DNA of 44,911 nt. Source: Clostridium sp. CX1 (GTDB lineage Bacteria; Bacillota; Clostridia; Clostridiales; Clostridiaceae). The position numbers and the translations under genes were made by a program. The stretch spans positions 1 through 44,911 of the forward strand of contig NZ_JAODOO010000022.1 in NCBI RefSeq assembly GCF_025398335.1, given 5' to 3'. Below, piece after piece: positions 1 to 9,002 of this stretch (position 1 is the stretch's first letter; each line of letters opens with the position of its first letter). The notes below the pieces were generated by a model. It searched no databases. It was given only the letters and a program-made list of their open reading frames with translations, and was not told the origin of the DNA.

Positions 1-7
1 TCAATTT
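1..7 (-). rRNA. 16S rRNA, first bases only (partial)
   Basis: Read on the minus strand, the last seven bases before the window edge are AAATTGA, the usual 5' start of mature bacterial 16S rRNA before GAGTTTGATCC. Just upstream the strand reads a clostridial-type pre-16S leader (AACCAGCAATTCTTTAATGA). The rest of the rRNA gene lies outside the window, so this is an inference from leader plus edge sequence. Confidence 0.55.
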
Positions 8-221
8 ATTGAGAAGATTCATTAAAGAATTGCTGGTTTATTCAAAAATAAGTTATCTTATCTTCACTCTGTTTAATTTTCAAGGATCATGTCGATTTAA
101 CTCGACTGCTTGTATATCTTATCATTTTCATCTTGCTTTGTCAATAAGATTTTTAATTTTTTTTATTTTCAATCTTTCTTGACAGCTTTTATATAGTATC
201 ACAAATATTTTTTAGTGTCAA
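8..221 (-). promoter_or_regulatory. rRNA operon leader with tandem promoters P1 and P2
   Basis: Two near-consensus sigma-A promoters lie in tandem on the minus strand. P1 has TTGACA at 216-221 and TACTAT at 193-198, with a 17-base spacer. P2 has TTGACA at 139-144 and TAAGAT at 116-121, also with a 17-base spacer. Right after P2 is a small hairpin (GTCGA/TCGAC, 91-106), then a boxA-like antitermination stretch (GATCCTTGAAAATTAAACAG, about 70-89) and the pre-16S leader. Twin consensus promoters followed by a boxA-like sequence are typical of rRNA operons in Bacillota. Confidence 0.85.
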
Positions 222-555
222 CAACACTTTTTTAAACATAACTAAACATTTGTAATACTTATTTGCCGCTCACCAAGCGACGAATGTTATTGTATCAGCT
301 TTAGTTTCTTCAAATCTAGCCCCAATACCACTTCAACCTAAATTAAGTTGCTTTTTCTTTACTTTTCTTTATATTTCTTTATATTTTATATAGCGGTACG
401 CCAGGACTAGTTTCTTATACTTTAGTTGTATTTCACCATATGAAGCAAGTTTAATATTGAAGTATTTAAATAATACACCAAAATGCCAATATCTTTTACA
501 AAAATGAAACAGTGGCACTTTCATTACTCTAATTGCCTCAACTATAAACCTTACC
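222..555. other. Intergenic region, possibly with decayed coding sequence
   Basis: No convincing gene is seen. On the minus strand a short run at about 288-338 translates as ARFEETKADTITFVAW followed by a stop, which looks protein-like, but an in-frame stop lies just upstream. A 76-residue open frame (369-599 minus) overlaps the end of the potassium channel gene, has no recognised motif and no good ribosome binding site. The stretch may hold remnants of an old gene, but this is weak. Confidence 0.3.
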
Positions 556-1356
556 CTACATTGTGTCGTTAAGGTTTTTCTCCTTAATATACTCTGCATA
601 ACTTATAATAGCTTTTCTTTCAATCTCAGTATATTCAGTAAGATCTAGAACAAACTCTTTTTCTAGCATTTTGTTCTTATTCTTTTGAAAGCTTTTAGTA
701 ATAAAATATGTGGAAATAGTACTTGTAAGAATACCTAAAAAACCAATTCCTGAAAACATTAGTAAGCAAGCAATAACCCTTCCAATTACAGTGGTTGGAC
801 TGATGTCCCCATACCCAACTGTAGTCACCGTAACAAAACTCCACCATAGAGCATCCCCAAAGCTATCAATAGACTGGCTAATACCTTTTTCTGCAAAGTA
901 TATCCCCACCGAACCTATCAGAGTTATCAAAATTGTAGCACATAATGAATAGATGAACCCATTAGTAAACAGGATGTCCTTTAGGTTATCAAATACTCTT
1001 AAGAAATAGGCAATAACTTTCAATAATTTAAAAATACTTCCTGATGGAGATGCTGTAAATAAATCAAAGGGAATAACTGCAATTAGATCAAAAATATTAT
1101 ATTTCCAATAATTTTTCTTTTCTTTAGATAACAAAAAACGAACAACTGAATCCGCTAGGAAGATAAAATAGATAACTTTATCAATAATATTTAGGTAATA
1201 TCGTTGAGTTGTATCAATAGAATTGGTAAACTGAAGTAACACTACTACCATTGCTATAATAGCCATAATACCAGCACTTATATCATATGCTAACTCTATG
1301 TTTTTATTATTTGTAAATTCTAAATGCTTTATTTTTAACGCCCCCTTTTCGAGCAT
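556..1356 (-). CDS. Voltage-gated-type potassium channel protein (Kv fold)
   Basis: A 266-residue inner-membrane protein with the potassium selectivity filter TVGYGD at residues 179-184 between two hydrophobic pore helices. Four further hydrophobic segments precede the pore (about 20-45, 55-78, 85-100, 105-135), giving the six-segment layout of the ion-transport family. The segment in the S4 position has only scattered positive residues (K110, K113, R120), not the regular Arg ladder of true voltage sensors, so strong voltage gating is doubtful. There is no RCK domain; a short charged tail follows the last helix. The start overlaps the end of the upstream DUF2238 gene by 22 bases with a modest AGG site, which suggests translational coupling. 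The function as a K+ channel follows from the filter; its physiological role is unknown. Confidence 0.85.
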   Translation of the reverse strand: MLEKGALKIKHLEFTNNKNIELAYDISAGIMAIIAMVVVLLQFTNSIDTTQRYYLNIIDKVIYFIFLADSVVRFLLSKEKKNYWKYNIFDLIAVIPFDLFTASPSGSIFKLLKVIAYFLRVFDNLKDILFTNGFIYSLCATILITLIGSVGIYFAEKGISQSIDSFGDALWWSFVTVTTVGYGDISPTTVIGRVIACLLMFSGIGFLGILTSTISTYFITKSFQKNKNKMLEKEFVLDLTEYTEIERKAIISYAEYIKEKNLNDTM

Positions 1357-1979
1357 AAACCTTGCAAAAAGAAATTATGTATGTTGGACAAAGTCAATAA
1401 TGAACAAATGCTTCCTATTAGCGCTAAAAACATATCCCACTGCGTATCCCACACATCCCCTTGTGTTCCTAAAAAAGCTTCTGCAGCAGTACCTGTAGCT
1501 TTTGCTACCCACCATTCTAATAATTCATAAGAAGCACTGATTGCTAAGCAAACAGATATAATTAAAAAGTTTAGCAGTTTTCCTTGTCTTAGGGGTGATT
1601 TACGTAATAGTATTTCTCTAATAATGATTGCAGGTATAAACCCCTGTACAAAATGGCCCAACCGATCATAGTAATTTCTAGAAAGGTGAAAAGTATCTCT
1701 TAACCAATTGAAGATAGGCATCTCTGCATAGGTGTAATGTCCACCAATAATTAAGATAATAGAATGTATCAATATGAGAATATAAGCTAGGTTGGTTAAC
1801 CTAAACCTATTGTATGTTAGTAGTATTGTCACTAAACCTATAATTGCAGGGAGTACTTCTAAAAACCAAGTGAACAAGTCCTTAGGGTTAATTATTGACC
1901 AAACAAATACTGCAATAAAAATAAATAGCATTAGCATATGAAGCTTATCTACTTCATTTTTAGCTCCATCTAATTTCAT
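1335..1979 (-). CDS. DUF2238 (YjdF-like) membrane protein
   Basis: A 214-residue integral membrane protein with about six hydrophobic helices. The sequence YDRLGHFVQGF and the later ELLEWW and DTQWDM stretches are hallmarks of the DUF2238/YjdF family, whose function is not known. A longer open frame begins seven codons upstream (2000), but AAGGAG lies eight bases before the ATG at 1979, so the shorter start is preferred. The 3' end overlaps the downstream potassium channel gene, so the two are probably one two-gene operon. The conserved polar and aromatic residues lie near or in the membrane segments. Confidence 0.85.
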   Translation of the reverse strand: MKLDGAKNEVDKLHMLMLFIFIAVFVWSIINPKDLFTWFLEVLPAIIGLVTILLTYNRFRLTNLAYILILIHSIILIIGGHYTYAEMPIFNWLRDTFHLSRNYYDRLGHFVQGFIPAIIIREILLRKSPLRQGKLLNFLIISVCLAISASYELLEWWVAKATGTAAEAFLGTQGDVWDTQWDMFLALIGSICSLLTLSNIHNFFLQGLCSKRGR

Positions 1980-2089
1980 TGTAATTCTCCTTACTATCAT
2001 TAATTCTATTTCACATTCTATTATACTGCTTATAAATGGAGAGCATGTATATATTTCACAAACTAATTATACATACTCTCTCAAAGCTT

Positions 2090-2632
2090 TTACTCTTCTC
2101 TAACTAAATATAAAAGATTGTCCTCTACATTGTACATAAGTGGAGCTACTAAAACTTTAGGATATTTCATCCTTAGACGTACTGCTTCACTTAGTAAAAA
2201 ATCAACTTCATCATCAATCTCAAACATAGGAGCAAAATTCATAAAATGTTCTTCTGCTCTCTTTTCATCCCATCCTGCATTTTCTACTAGACCGTTAACA
2301 AACTTATTTTTTTTGGACATCAAATTTACCATTCCACAGTTATTATGTCCTATCAACGCTATTGCCTTAACTCCACCAACTGAAACAGCATAAGATACTT
2401 TAAATTCACTAAAACGTAAGTTTCCACCACCAGTACGAAGAATATAAGCAAAATTACTTGGTATATTTAACTGTTTGCGGTTATCCATGCACATTCCTAT
2501 TAATAATTCTGCAGAAGAATACTGACCATCTAACTGTCCTAAGTTGTGACTAAGCAGAAGTTTTTCTACAGGAGTGCCTATGTACTTTGAAAATATATCT
2601 TCTCTAGATGTAACCTTTATTAATTCCTTCAT
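2090..2632 (-). CDS. Beta-class carbonic anhydrase
   Basis: A 180-residue cytoplasmic protein of the small, clade D-like beta-carbonic anhydrase type, which interconverts CO2 and bicarbonate. The zinc ligands are visible as Cys48, His96 and Cys99 (motifs CMDNR and GHNNCGM), and the Asp50/Arg52 pair that helps open the active site is present. Length fits the compact bacterial form. It stands alone, with an EamA transporter upstream in the same direction. The ATG has no proper Shine-Dalgarno next to it; the nearest, AAAGGAGG (2666-2673), is separated from the start by a hairpin (see separate entry). Specificity is fairly safe, the physiological role is not. Confidence 0.88.
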   Translation of the reverse strand: MKELIKVTSREDIFSKYIGTPVEKLLLSHNLGQLDGQYSSAELLIGMCMDNRKQLNIPSNFAYILRTGGGNLRFSEFKVSYAVSVGGVKAIALIGHNNCGMVNLMSKKNKFVNGLVENAGWDEKRAEEHFMNFAPMFEIDDEVDFLLSEAVRLRMKYPKVLVAPLMYNVEDNLLYLVREE

Positions 2633-2640
2633 AATTTTTT

Positions 2641-2673
2641 ACCAAAGTTAATAGACCTTGGTATACCTCCTTT
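2641..2673 (-). promoter_or_regulatory. Shine-Dalgarno plus intervening hairpin ahead of carbonic anhydrase
   Basis: On the minus strand AAAGGAGG (2666-2673) is followed by an 8-bp hairpin, ACCAAGGT...ACTTTGGT with one G-U pair and a six-base loop (2641-2662), and then by eight bases to the ATG at 2632. If the hairpin folds, the effective Shine-Dalgarno to start spacing falls to about eleven bases. No other start codon in the right frame is available, because an in-frame TAA lies just upstream. Confidence 0.55.
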
Positions 2674-2733
2674 GAATTTATTTTACATAATATTAGTTAT
2701 TAATTATAACTTAAGAAAATTCTAAACACAATA

Positions 2734-3609
2734 TTATCTTTTAAAGAATTTCCACTTTGTCTCCTCAGTAATAATTCCTAAGAAAATTATAATAGCCCCT
2801 ACTATCATTCTTGTTGACATTTCTTCTCCTAAAAAGGATACTGCAAATATTCCTCCGAAGGCAGACTCTAAAGTAAAAATTAGTGCTGTGCTTGTAGATG
2901 AGATATACTGTTGAGCTATATTCTGAACTAAAAAGGGTATTACCGTAGTCATGATTACAAGATAAGTGGTTGCTTTTATCATCTTCCCATCTAATTTTAT
3001 GCTATAAGACTCAAAAATTCCTGTAAGTAGAATAAAAAACACTGCCGTAATAGCAAACTGTATTATAGTTGAGATTATAGGATCAGACTCTTTACTAAAA
3101 TACTCTATAGTAATCATGTGACAAGCAAAGGATATGGAACAAAGTATAGATATTCCGTCTCCTTTATTAATGCTAAAGCTGTTATCTAATGTAAGCAACC
3201 CAATCCCAATAGTCGCCACTGCCGCTCCAGTAAGTTCATATCTATCTAAAGGTCTTTTGTTTATAACCCACGCTAAAAATGGTACTAATATTACGTAAGC
3301 TCCAACTATAAAAGATTGCTTTGAAGCAGTTGTATATAATATTCCTATTACTAAAAATAGAAAAGCAAAAAATAAAAAAATCCCAATTATAGAACCTTGG
3401 CATATGTCTTTCTTGGTTATCTTCTTAAGTTTTTTAAAAAATATACAGCTCAATATCAATGTTGAAAACCCAAATCTTAAAGTCATCAGTTGAAAAGGCT
3501 TTATATCATTTAGCACATCCTTTACAATAGCATAACTTGTGCCCCAAAACATTGCCACTACTGCTAATGTTAAAGAAGCAACAAGTGCTTTTTTATTTTC
3601 TATCCTCAT
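2734..3609 (-). CDS. EamA/DMT-family transporter
   Basis: A 291-residue inner-membrane protein with about ten hydrophobic helices arranged as two EamA repeats (about 12-145 and 155-285). Typical family features are visible: an N-terminal FWGTSYAIVKD stretch in the first helix, and the second-repeat signature around TLESAFGGIFAVSFLGE near residue 250. Members of the drug/metabolite transporter superfamily export amino acids, metabolites or drugs; the substrate cannot be told from sequence. It lies upstream of the carbonic anhydrase on the same strand and downstream of the sbcC terminator, so it probably has its own promoter in the short gap at 3610-3640. Confidence 0.85.
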   Translation of the reverse strand: MRIENKKALVASLTLAVVAMFWGTSYAIVKDVLNDIKPFQLMTLRFGFSTLILSCIFFKKLKKITKKDICQGSIIGIFLFFAFLFLVIGILYTTASKQSFIVGAYVILVPFLAWVINKRPLDRYELTGAAVATIGIGLLTLDNSFSINKGDGISILCSISFACHMITIEYFSKESDPIISTIIQFAITAVFFILLTGIFESYSIKLDGKMIKATTYLVIMTTVIPFLVQNIAQQYISSTSTALIFTLESAFGGIFAVSFLGEEMSTRMIVGAIIIFLGIITEETKWKFFKR

Positions 3610-3643
3610 TTATATCCCCCTTCGATTTATAATTTGAAAATAT

Positions 3644-3684
3644 GACGGCGTAACTTAGTAAGTATTTTCCTAAGTTACGTCGTC
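3644..3684 (-). terminator. Intrinsic terminator after sbcC
   Basis: A 15-bp stem with one G-U pair (GACGGCGTAACTTAG at 3644-3658 against 3670-3684) lies directly beyond the sbcC stop codon. The T-run after it on the minus strand is modest, so efficiency is uncertain. Confidence 0.7.
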
Positions 3685-3690
3685 TTTTAC

Positions 3691-6600
3691 TTATACTATA
3701 AACCTAGCTTTACTTCCTTCCTTAGCAGGAGTTATCTCCAACCGCACATCTATTCTTTCTTTTAACTCCTGAACATGTGATATGATCCCTACAAGTCTTC
3801 CCCCTTTTTGAAGATCTATAAGACACTGAATTGCATTATCTAAGGATTCGTTATCTAGTGTCCCAAAGCCTTCATCTACAAACATAGTATCTAAGCTTAT
3901 TCCTCCAGCATAGGATTGAACTACATCTGCTAATCCGAGAGCTAAAGCTAGAGATGCTTTGAAGCTCTCTCCTCCAGACAATGTTCTAACATGGCGTGCC
4001 TTTCCAGTATAGTTATCAAATATCTCAAGCTCTAGACCTTCCTGCTTCTTTCCTTTCCCCTTTTCTTCCTTTCTGGCTAATATAAATCTTCCTGAACTCA
4101 TCTTCCTTAGTCTTATGTTAGCAGCACTTATTATCTCATCAAAGTAGGCTGCTAGCACATATCTTTCAAAGGTTATTCTCTCGCTATTAAAACCATTAGC
4201 CATACTGGATAGTTCTCCAATAATCCTATACTCTTCTTCCTCTGCTGCTATAGTCTTGCTTATGTCCTCAATTTCCTTAAGAGACTTTTTGTTATTATTT
4301 ATTCTGGCAAAAATCTTTTTTTCCTGCTCTTCTAACTGTTCCTGGTGGACTTTAATTCCATTTAAAGCCTCTTTCAAGGTCTCAATGACAACTTCCCTTA
4401 ATTCTCCCGTTTCCTTCTTAGCTTTTTCAAGCATACCCTTTAAAGAATTTAAACTTTTATGATATTCTATTATATCCTTCTCTAAAAGCTTAATTTCTTC
4501 TTCAGTCATTCTAAATAAAACATATTGACTGTAATCTTCAAAACCAGAATCCTTAATCTTATTTCCTAACAATATTCTTTGTGTTTTAATTTCTGCAGTT
4601 TCTTCCTCTATATTCTTTCCCCTAGCTTCCTTATCTGCCTGTAAAGCAGCGTGTGCATTCTTAGAATCATTATAGTTATCTTGTGCCTTTTTATAAGAGT
4701 CTTCCAGCTCCTTTAAGCAGCTTTTGAGCTTATTAACTCTATCCGAAAGCTTAGCATAGGTTCTTATATCCTCAGGAATTTCCTCTTCGATATTCTTAAT
4801 TAGCTCCTCTTCACCTTTTACCTGACCGTATAGTTCTGTTCGCTCCTTCTCTAAAACATCTGCTTCCTCTTCTAATTTCTTTATATCAGTTTCTAGGGCT
4901 TTTATTTTCACTTCTATAGTTTCCTTGTTTTTCACAAGTTCTGCTACTTTATCCTGCTTCTCTTTTAACTTAGTTAACTCTGCTGCAAGGATTTTTCCTT
5001 TTTCCGATAAGAAATTAAGTACTTTACTTTCTTCAATGTCTTTTATATTTTCATTTAAGGATTCTTCTATCTTAATTGTTAATTCTGATAAGCTTTCCTT
5101 TTGACTCTTTATCCTTTGTTTTAAAGAAATAAGCTCTTCGTACCTTTTTTCTCTATCTTTAACTTTTTCATCATATAATGCCTTCTCTCTTTTCAGTTCT
5201 TCTTCTGTAGGGACTCCATCAATATGTTCTGCTGGTGATGGATGTTCTATAGAACCACACACAGGACAAGGCTCTCCTTCTCTTAAACTTTTTGCTAAAA
5301 GTCCTGCTTGCCCTCTCCTAAAGTTATCTTCCATGAGCTCATATTTTGCTTTTATCTTTTGAAACTCTATCTCAAATTCATTAAATTCATCACTTTCCTT
5401 TTTATGAGAAAGCTGAAGAGTAAAATATTCCTTCCATTTACTATAAATAAACCTCATTTCCTTAATAAGATTCTCATTATTCTCAACTTCCTTATTAAGT
5501 TTTACCTCCTCTGCCTTCGCTTCCTGTGCTAGCCTTAGTGCCTCATTGGATTTTTGGAGACTAAATTTTTCACTGCCTATCTTTTCTCTACAGTTCTTTA
5601 ATCCCTTTTCTTTATCTATAAGCTTTTTCTTAAGCTGTTCTTTTCTTATATTTTTTTCTTCATAACCTCTAACCTTTTCCTCATAATTATTTAAAGTAGT
5701 TATACTATCAGCAAGCTTCTTTCTTTCTGTATCCTTAGCCTCCTCTCTTTTCAGAGTTTCTCCCAATGATTTAACCTTCTCTTCTAGTTCTTTTACCTTT
5801 TCTTCTATATCCTTATGCTGGATAACTTTCTCTTTAATCTTATTTTCTCTTTCTACTAATAAATCCTCTACTAATTTTACCTCTAGGGCTTTTCTCCCCT
5901 TTTCTAAATTGTTTTGCTTTTTGTCATATTCTTCTTTCTTTAATAAAAGTTCATTATATTTATCATTAACTTCTTTCTTATCCTTGAGCTTTTTATTTAT
6001 TTCTTCTCCTTTAACTATATCCTTTTGAAGCTTTTCCTGTTGTTCTTTTAAACTTTTTATCTCTTCAAAGAGCTTATCTTTCTTCTCTCTGTCCTTTTCT
6101 ATAAGTTCCTTTGTAACCTGAATTATTTCAATTATATTTAAATTTTCCCCATTTATAAGCTTTAGCAAAGTTTCCTCTTCACTAGCATCAATATGCTTTA
6201 CATGAGTATCTCTTTGAGTTTTAATACTTTCAATTTTTTTATATAGCTCTTTACTTTGTTTATCTAATTTGGACTGAATAAATGCAAAAGCTTCAGTTCC
6301 AAATATTTTTCTAAATATTAGTTCCCTCTCCTTACTTTCCGCATCTAGAAGCTTTCTAAATTCTCCCTGAGGTAGCATTACAATTTGTCTAAACTGATTT
6401 TTATTTATTCCTAGTAGTTCACTTATTTTAGCATCAACATTGCTGACTTTGGTTATAACTTCATTGTTGGGCATTACTAATTCTGCATCTGCATTTTTTA
6501 TTAGGAAGCCTTCTCCTCTTGACTTTTTTCTTTCCTGTTGAGGATAGCGAGTTACCTTATACTCCTTGCCTCTAAGTAAAAATTTCAATTCTACAAAGGT

Positions 6601-6828
6601 AGAAGTTTCTGGTGAAGCAAAGTCACTTCTTAAACTATCTTTTTCTCTGGTTGTACCTGATGCTTCTCCAAAAAGAGCATAGCTTATACCATCGAAAATA
6701 GTAGTCTTTCCAGCTCCCGTAGGACCGGTTATTAAGAATATGCTTTTATCCTTCAGCTTTGTAAAATCGATTATTTCTACTGATGCATAAGGACCAAAGG
6801 CACTCATAGTTAACTTAAGTGGTTTCAC
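3691..6828 (-). CDS. sbcC: Exonuclease SbcC, ATPase subunit of SbcCD
   Basis: A 1045-residue SMC-like ATPase that with SbcD forms the Mre11/Rad50-type nuclease cleaving hairpins and DNA ends. The N-terminal Walker A GPTGAGKTT is at about 35-43. Two long Lys/Glu-rich coiled-coil arms flank a zinc hook with CPVC at 521-524. The C-terminal half has the ABC signature LSGGESF at about 950-956 and a Walker B region (FVDEGFGTLD) near 983. Length matches the family. One base separates it from the sbcD stop codon, so the two genes form an operon with sbcD first. Nothing odd is seen. Confidence 0.96.
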   Translation of the reverse strand: MKPLKLTMSAFGPYASVEIIDFTKLKDKSIFLITGPTGAGKTTIFDGISYALFGEASGTTREKDSLRSDFASPETSTFVELKFLLRGKEYKVTRYPQQERKKSRGEGFLIKNADAELVMPNNEVITKVSNVDAKISELLGINKNQFRQIVMLPQGEFRKLLDAESKERELIFRKIFGTEAFAFIQSKLDKQSKELYKKIESIKTQRDTHVKHIDASEEETLLKLINGENLNIIEIIQVTKELIEKDREKKDKLFEEIKSLKEQQEKLQKDIVKGEEINKKLKDKKEVNDKYNELLLKKEEYDKKQNNLEKGRKALEVKLVEDLLVERENKIKEKVIQHKDIEEKVKELEEKVKSLGETLKREEAKDTERKKLADSITTLNNYEEKVRGYEEKNIRKEQLKKKLIDKEKGLKNCREKIGSEKFSLQKSNEALRLAQEAKAEEVKLNKEVENNENLIKEMRFIYSKWKEYFTLQLSHKKESDEFNEFEIEFQKIKAKYELMEDNFRRGQAGLLAKSLREGEPCPVCGSIEHPSPAEHIDGVPTEEELKREKALYDEKVKDREKRYEELISLKQRIKSQKESLSELTIKIEESLNENIKDIEESKVLNFLSEKGKILAAELTKLKEKQDKVAELVKNKETIEVKIKALETDIKKLEEEADVLEKERTELYGQVKGEEELIKNIEEEIPEDIRTYAKLSDRVNKLKSCLKELEDSYKKAQDNYNDSKNAHAALQADKEARGKNIEEETAEIKTQRILLGNKIKDSGFEDYSQYVLFRMTEEEIKLLEKDIIEYHKSLNSLKGMLEKAKKETGELREVVIETLKEALNGIKVHQEQLEEQEKKIFARINNNKKSLKEIEDISKTIAAEEEEYRIIGELSSMANGFNSERITFERYVLAAYFDEIISAANIRLRKMSSGRFILARKEEKGKGKKQEGLELEIFDNYTGKARHVRTLSGGESFKASLALALGLADVVQSYAGGISLDTMFVDEGFGTLDNESLDNAIQCLIDLQKGGRLVGIISHVQELKERIDVRLEITPAKEGSKARFIV

Positions 6829-6829
6829 C

Positions 6830-8032
6830 TTATTTCCCCTCTTTCTCTACCTCTTCTATAATCTTTTTCATGATATTTAACTTGTCTTCTGTCAGCTCTT
6901 TTCCTCCTATAGCTTTATAGAATTCTCCAAAGAGCTGAAGCTTAGCTTTCTCTCTGTATCCTTTGGATGCAGAAGTTCTACTTTCCTCTAGTTGTCCCAG
7001 TTCTTCTCTTCTTAATCCCATTATATTTGGATAAACTGCTCTTAATTTAGATATAGGATCTACTAATTCTCCCTCATCTGTAAGAATTGCATACACGTAA
7101 TCTTCTACATTGCCTTGTTTATAAACTTCTGGATTTATCAGTTCATTTATTGGTCCCTTTATAATTCTCATATCCCTTCTAGGAGTTAATTCCCTTAGTT
7201 CTACAAAAACTTCTCCCTTTCCATTAATATTAACTACAGTTACACCTTTTTTGTGATCTCTTTCTGAAAAAGAGTACTTTAGCAAAGAACCGGAGTACCT
7301 AATTCTGTCACTTCCAACCTTCTGAGGTCTATGAAGGTGTCCAAGGGCTGTGTAGTTAAAGCAGTTAAAATATTCACCTCTTATTAAATCTGTACCACCA
7401 ATACTCAGCGGTCTTTCTGACTCACTGGTCTGAAGTCCTGCTTTTTTATGTACATCTTCATTTTCGCTATCTAAAGCCTCGTCTTTCATGAAAGTAACAT
7501 AGCCATGAGCTATCATTACACTTCTCTCATTTTCACTCATACTTTTCTTAACATTCTCTATAATCTTCTTCATGGAGTCATCATGGGTAGATATCTCTTC
7601 TTCCTGAAGAATGTACTTTATCTCTCTTGGATCTCCATAGGGAACTAAGTAGAAATTAACAGGACCTTCTTCATCCTCAATAACCACCTTTCTCACTTCC
7701 CTATCAACAACTCCAGCGATATGTAATCCATTTTTGGTTAAAATTTTACTTCCAAAGGATAACCTTTCTGCACTATCATGATTACCTGCTATAGCTAATA
7801 TAGGCACTTTTAATTCCAGTAGAATTCTGCTGAATACTTTGTCTAAAAGTTTCACAGCTTCCACTGGCGGCATACTTCTATCGTACAAGTCTCCTGCTAT
7901 AATCAAAGCACTAGGCTTTTCCTCCTGAATAACCTTTATAAGCTGCTCTAAAATAAACTGTTGTTCCTCTATCATACTAAATTCACTTACAATCTTTCCT
8001 ATATGCCAATCACCGGTATGAATTATTTTCAT
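6830..8032 (-). CDS. sbcD: Exonuclease SbcD, nuclease subunit of SbcCD
   Basis: A 400-residue Mre11-type metallophosphoesterase. Metal-binding motifs appear in order: DWHIG near residue 8, GDLYDR near 47, GNHDS near 84, and the later AHGYV and GHLH motifs (about 175 and 230), which ligate two Mn ions. The C-terminal region holds the capping domain and the Rad50-binding part. The start ATG at 8032 is preceded by GAGGTGAT. The gene lies immediately before sbcC and is co-transcribed with it. The complex processes DNA ends and hairpins in the cytoplasm. Confidence 0.96.
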   Translation of the reverse strand: MKIIHTGDWHIGKIVSEFSMIEEQQFILEQLIKVIQEEKPSALIIAGDLYDRSMPPVEAVKLLDKVFSRILLELKVPILAIAGNHDSAERLSFGSKILTKNGLHIAGVVDREVRKVVIEDEEGPVNFYLVPYGDPREIKYILQEEEISTHDDSMKKIIENVKKSMSENERSVMIAHGYVTFMKDEALDSENEDVHKKAGLQTSESERPLSIGGTDLIRGEYFNCFNYTALGHLHRPQKVGSDRIRYSGSLLKYSFSERDHKKGVTVVNINGKGEVFVELRELTPRRDMRIIKGPINELINPEVYKQGNVEDYVYAILTDEGELVDPISKLRAVYPNIMGLRREELGQLEESRTSASKGYREKAKLQLFGEFYKAIGGKELTEDKLNIMKKIIEEVEKEGK

Positions 8033-8048
8033 ATGGACATCACCTCAA

Positions 8049-9002
8049 TTAATATAGTTTAAATAATAATGTAATCGTCATTACAATAATATGACTAAAG
8101 TTAATTATAAAGAAATTCTTAACAGATACAACAAAGGTCTCTTTTTTGCTAGGATTATTAATAAATAACTTTATATTTTTATTTACTGGAATTAAAGTAG
8201 TTAATACCAGTAGGCTAGCTACCGGAGCTATTTTCAATAACACCAATATAACAATATCTGCATACCCAACATAATACAATATTTTAAATAGCTTTAATGC
8301 ATTCTCTCTTCCAATGTAGTATGGCAGAGTAAATCTTTTAATCTTTATATCCTCTTCCACATCACAAATATTGTTGGCAAGCATTATGTTTGCAATGCCA
8401 GTTACTAAAGGAATTGAAACTAAAAATATAAAAAGTATTTCTACTACATTAAGGCTTAGACTTAAAATATTATTTGTATACATTAAAGTAACTAATGCTG
8501 AATCATATATATGAATATAAATTGACAAAAATAGAATTATAAATCCCATAAAGAACCCTGAAAACACTTCTCCTAAGGGCATTCGTGAAATCGGAATAGG
8601 GCCAAAGGTGTATAGGATTCCTACTATAAAACAGATGACTCCAATTATCAAAAGTATTATATCTGTTTTCAGTGTCAGTAAAACTCCAAATATTACTGCA
8701 ATAGTAAGCAGTGCGAATATTACAAAGCTAGCTGTTTTTTCCGGTATCCTCGCATTTATGATAATATTTTCACTTTTACAATTCTCTCTGATAAGTTCCT
8801 TTTCCTTTTTATAGTCAAAATAATTATTAATAGCTGTTGTTGCCATATCAAAGGTTAAAAGGGATATGAACATTATTATAAAGTTTTCAAACTTAAAGCT
8901 ATTATAACGGTATAAAGCAAAAAGTGTTCCCAGAACAAAAGGAATTACACTTGCAAGTTTTGTTTGAATTTCAACTAGTTTTAGAAAGCTGCTTAATGTC
9001 AT
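8049..9002 (-). CDS. UbiA-family prenyltransferase (MenA-like)
   Basis: A 317-residue integral membrane protein with about nine hydrophobic helices. Both Asp-rich signatures of UbiA prenyltransferases are visible: NYFDYKKE near residue 68 and DVEED near 210, which bind the Mg-diphosphate of the prenyl donor. The overall form is like MenA, which attaches a polyprenyl chain to dihydroxynaphthoate, but no other menaquinone genes are nearby, so the aromatic acceptor is unknown. An open frame continues 42 codons upstream, but GGAGG sits six bases before the ATG at 9002 and the shorter protein starts where the family normally starts. Confidence 0.82.
   Translation of the reverse strand: MTLSSFLKLVEIQTKLASVIPFVLGTLFALYRYNSFKFENFIIMFISLLTFDMATTAINNYFDYKKEKELIRENCKSENIIINARIPEKTASFVIFALLTIAVIFGVLLTLKTDIILLIIGVICFIVGILYTFGPIPISRMPLGEVFSGFFMGFIILFLSIYIHIYDSALVTLMYTNNILSLSLNVVEILFIFLVSIPLVTGIANIMLANNICDVEEDIKIKRFTLPYYIGRENALKLFKILYYVGYADIVILVLLKIAPVASLLVLTTLIPVNKNIKLFINNPSKKETFVVSVKNFFIINFSHIIVMTITLLFKLY

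Noticed and set aside
369-599. 76-residue minus-strand open frame
   Set aside because: It overlaps the potassium channel gene on the same strand, lacks a ribosome binding site and has no recognisable motif.
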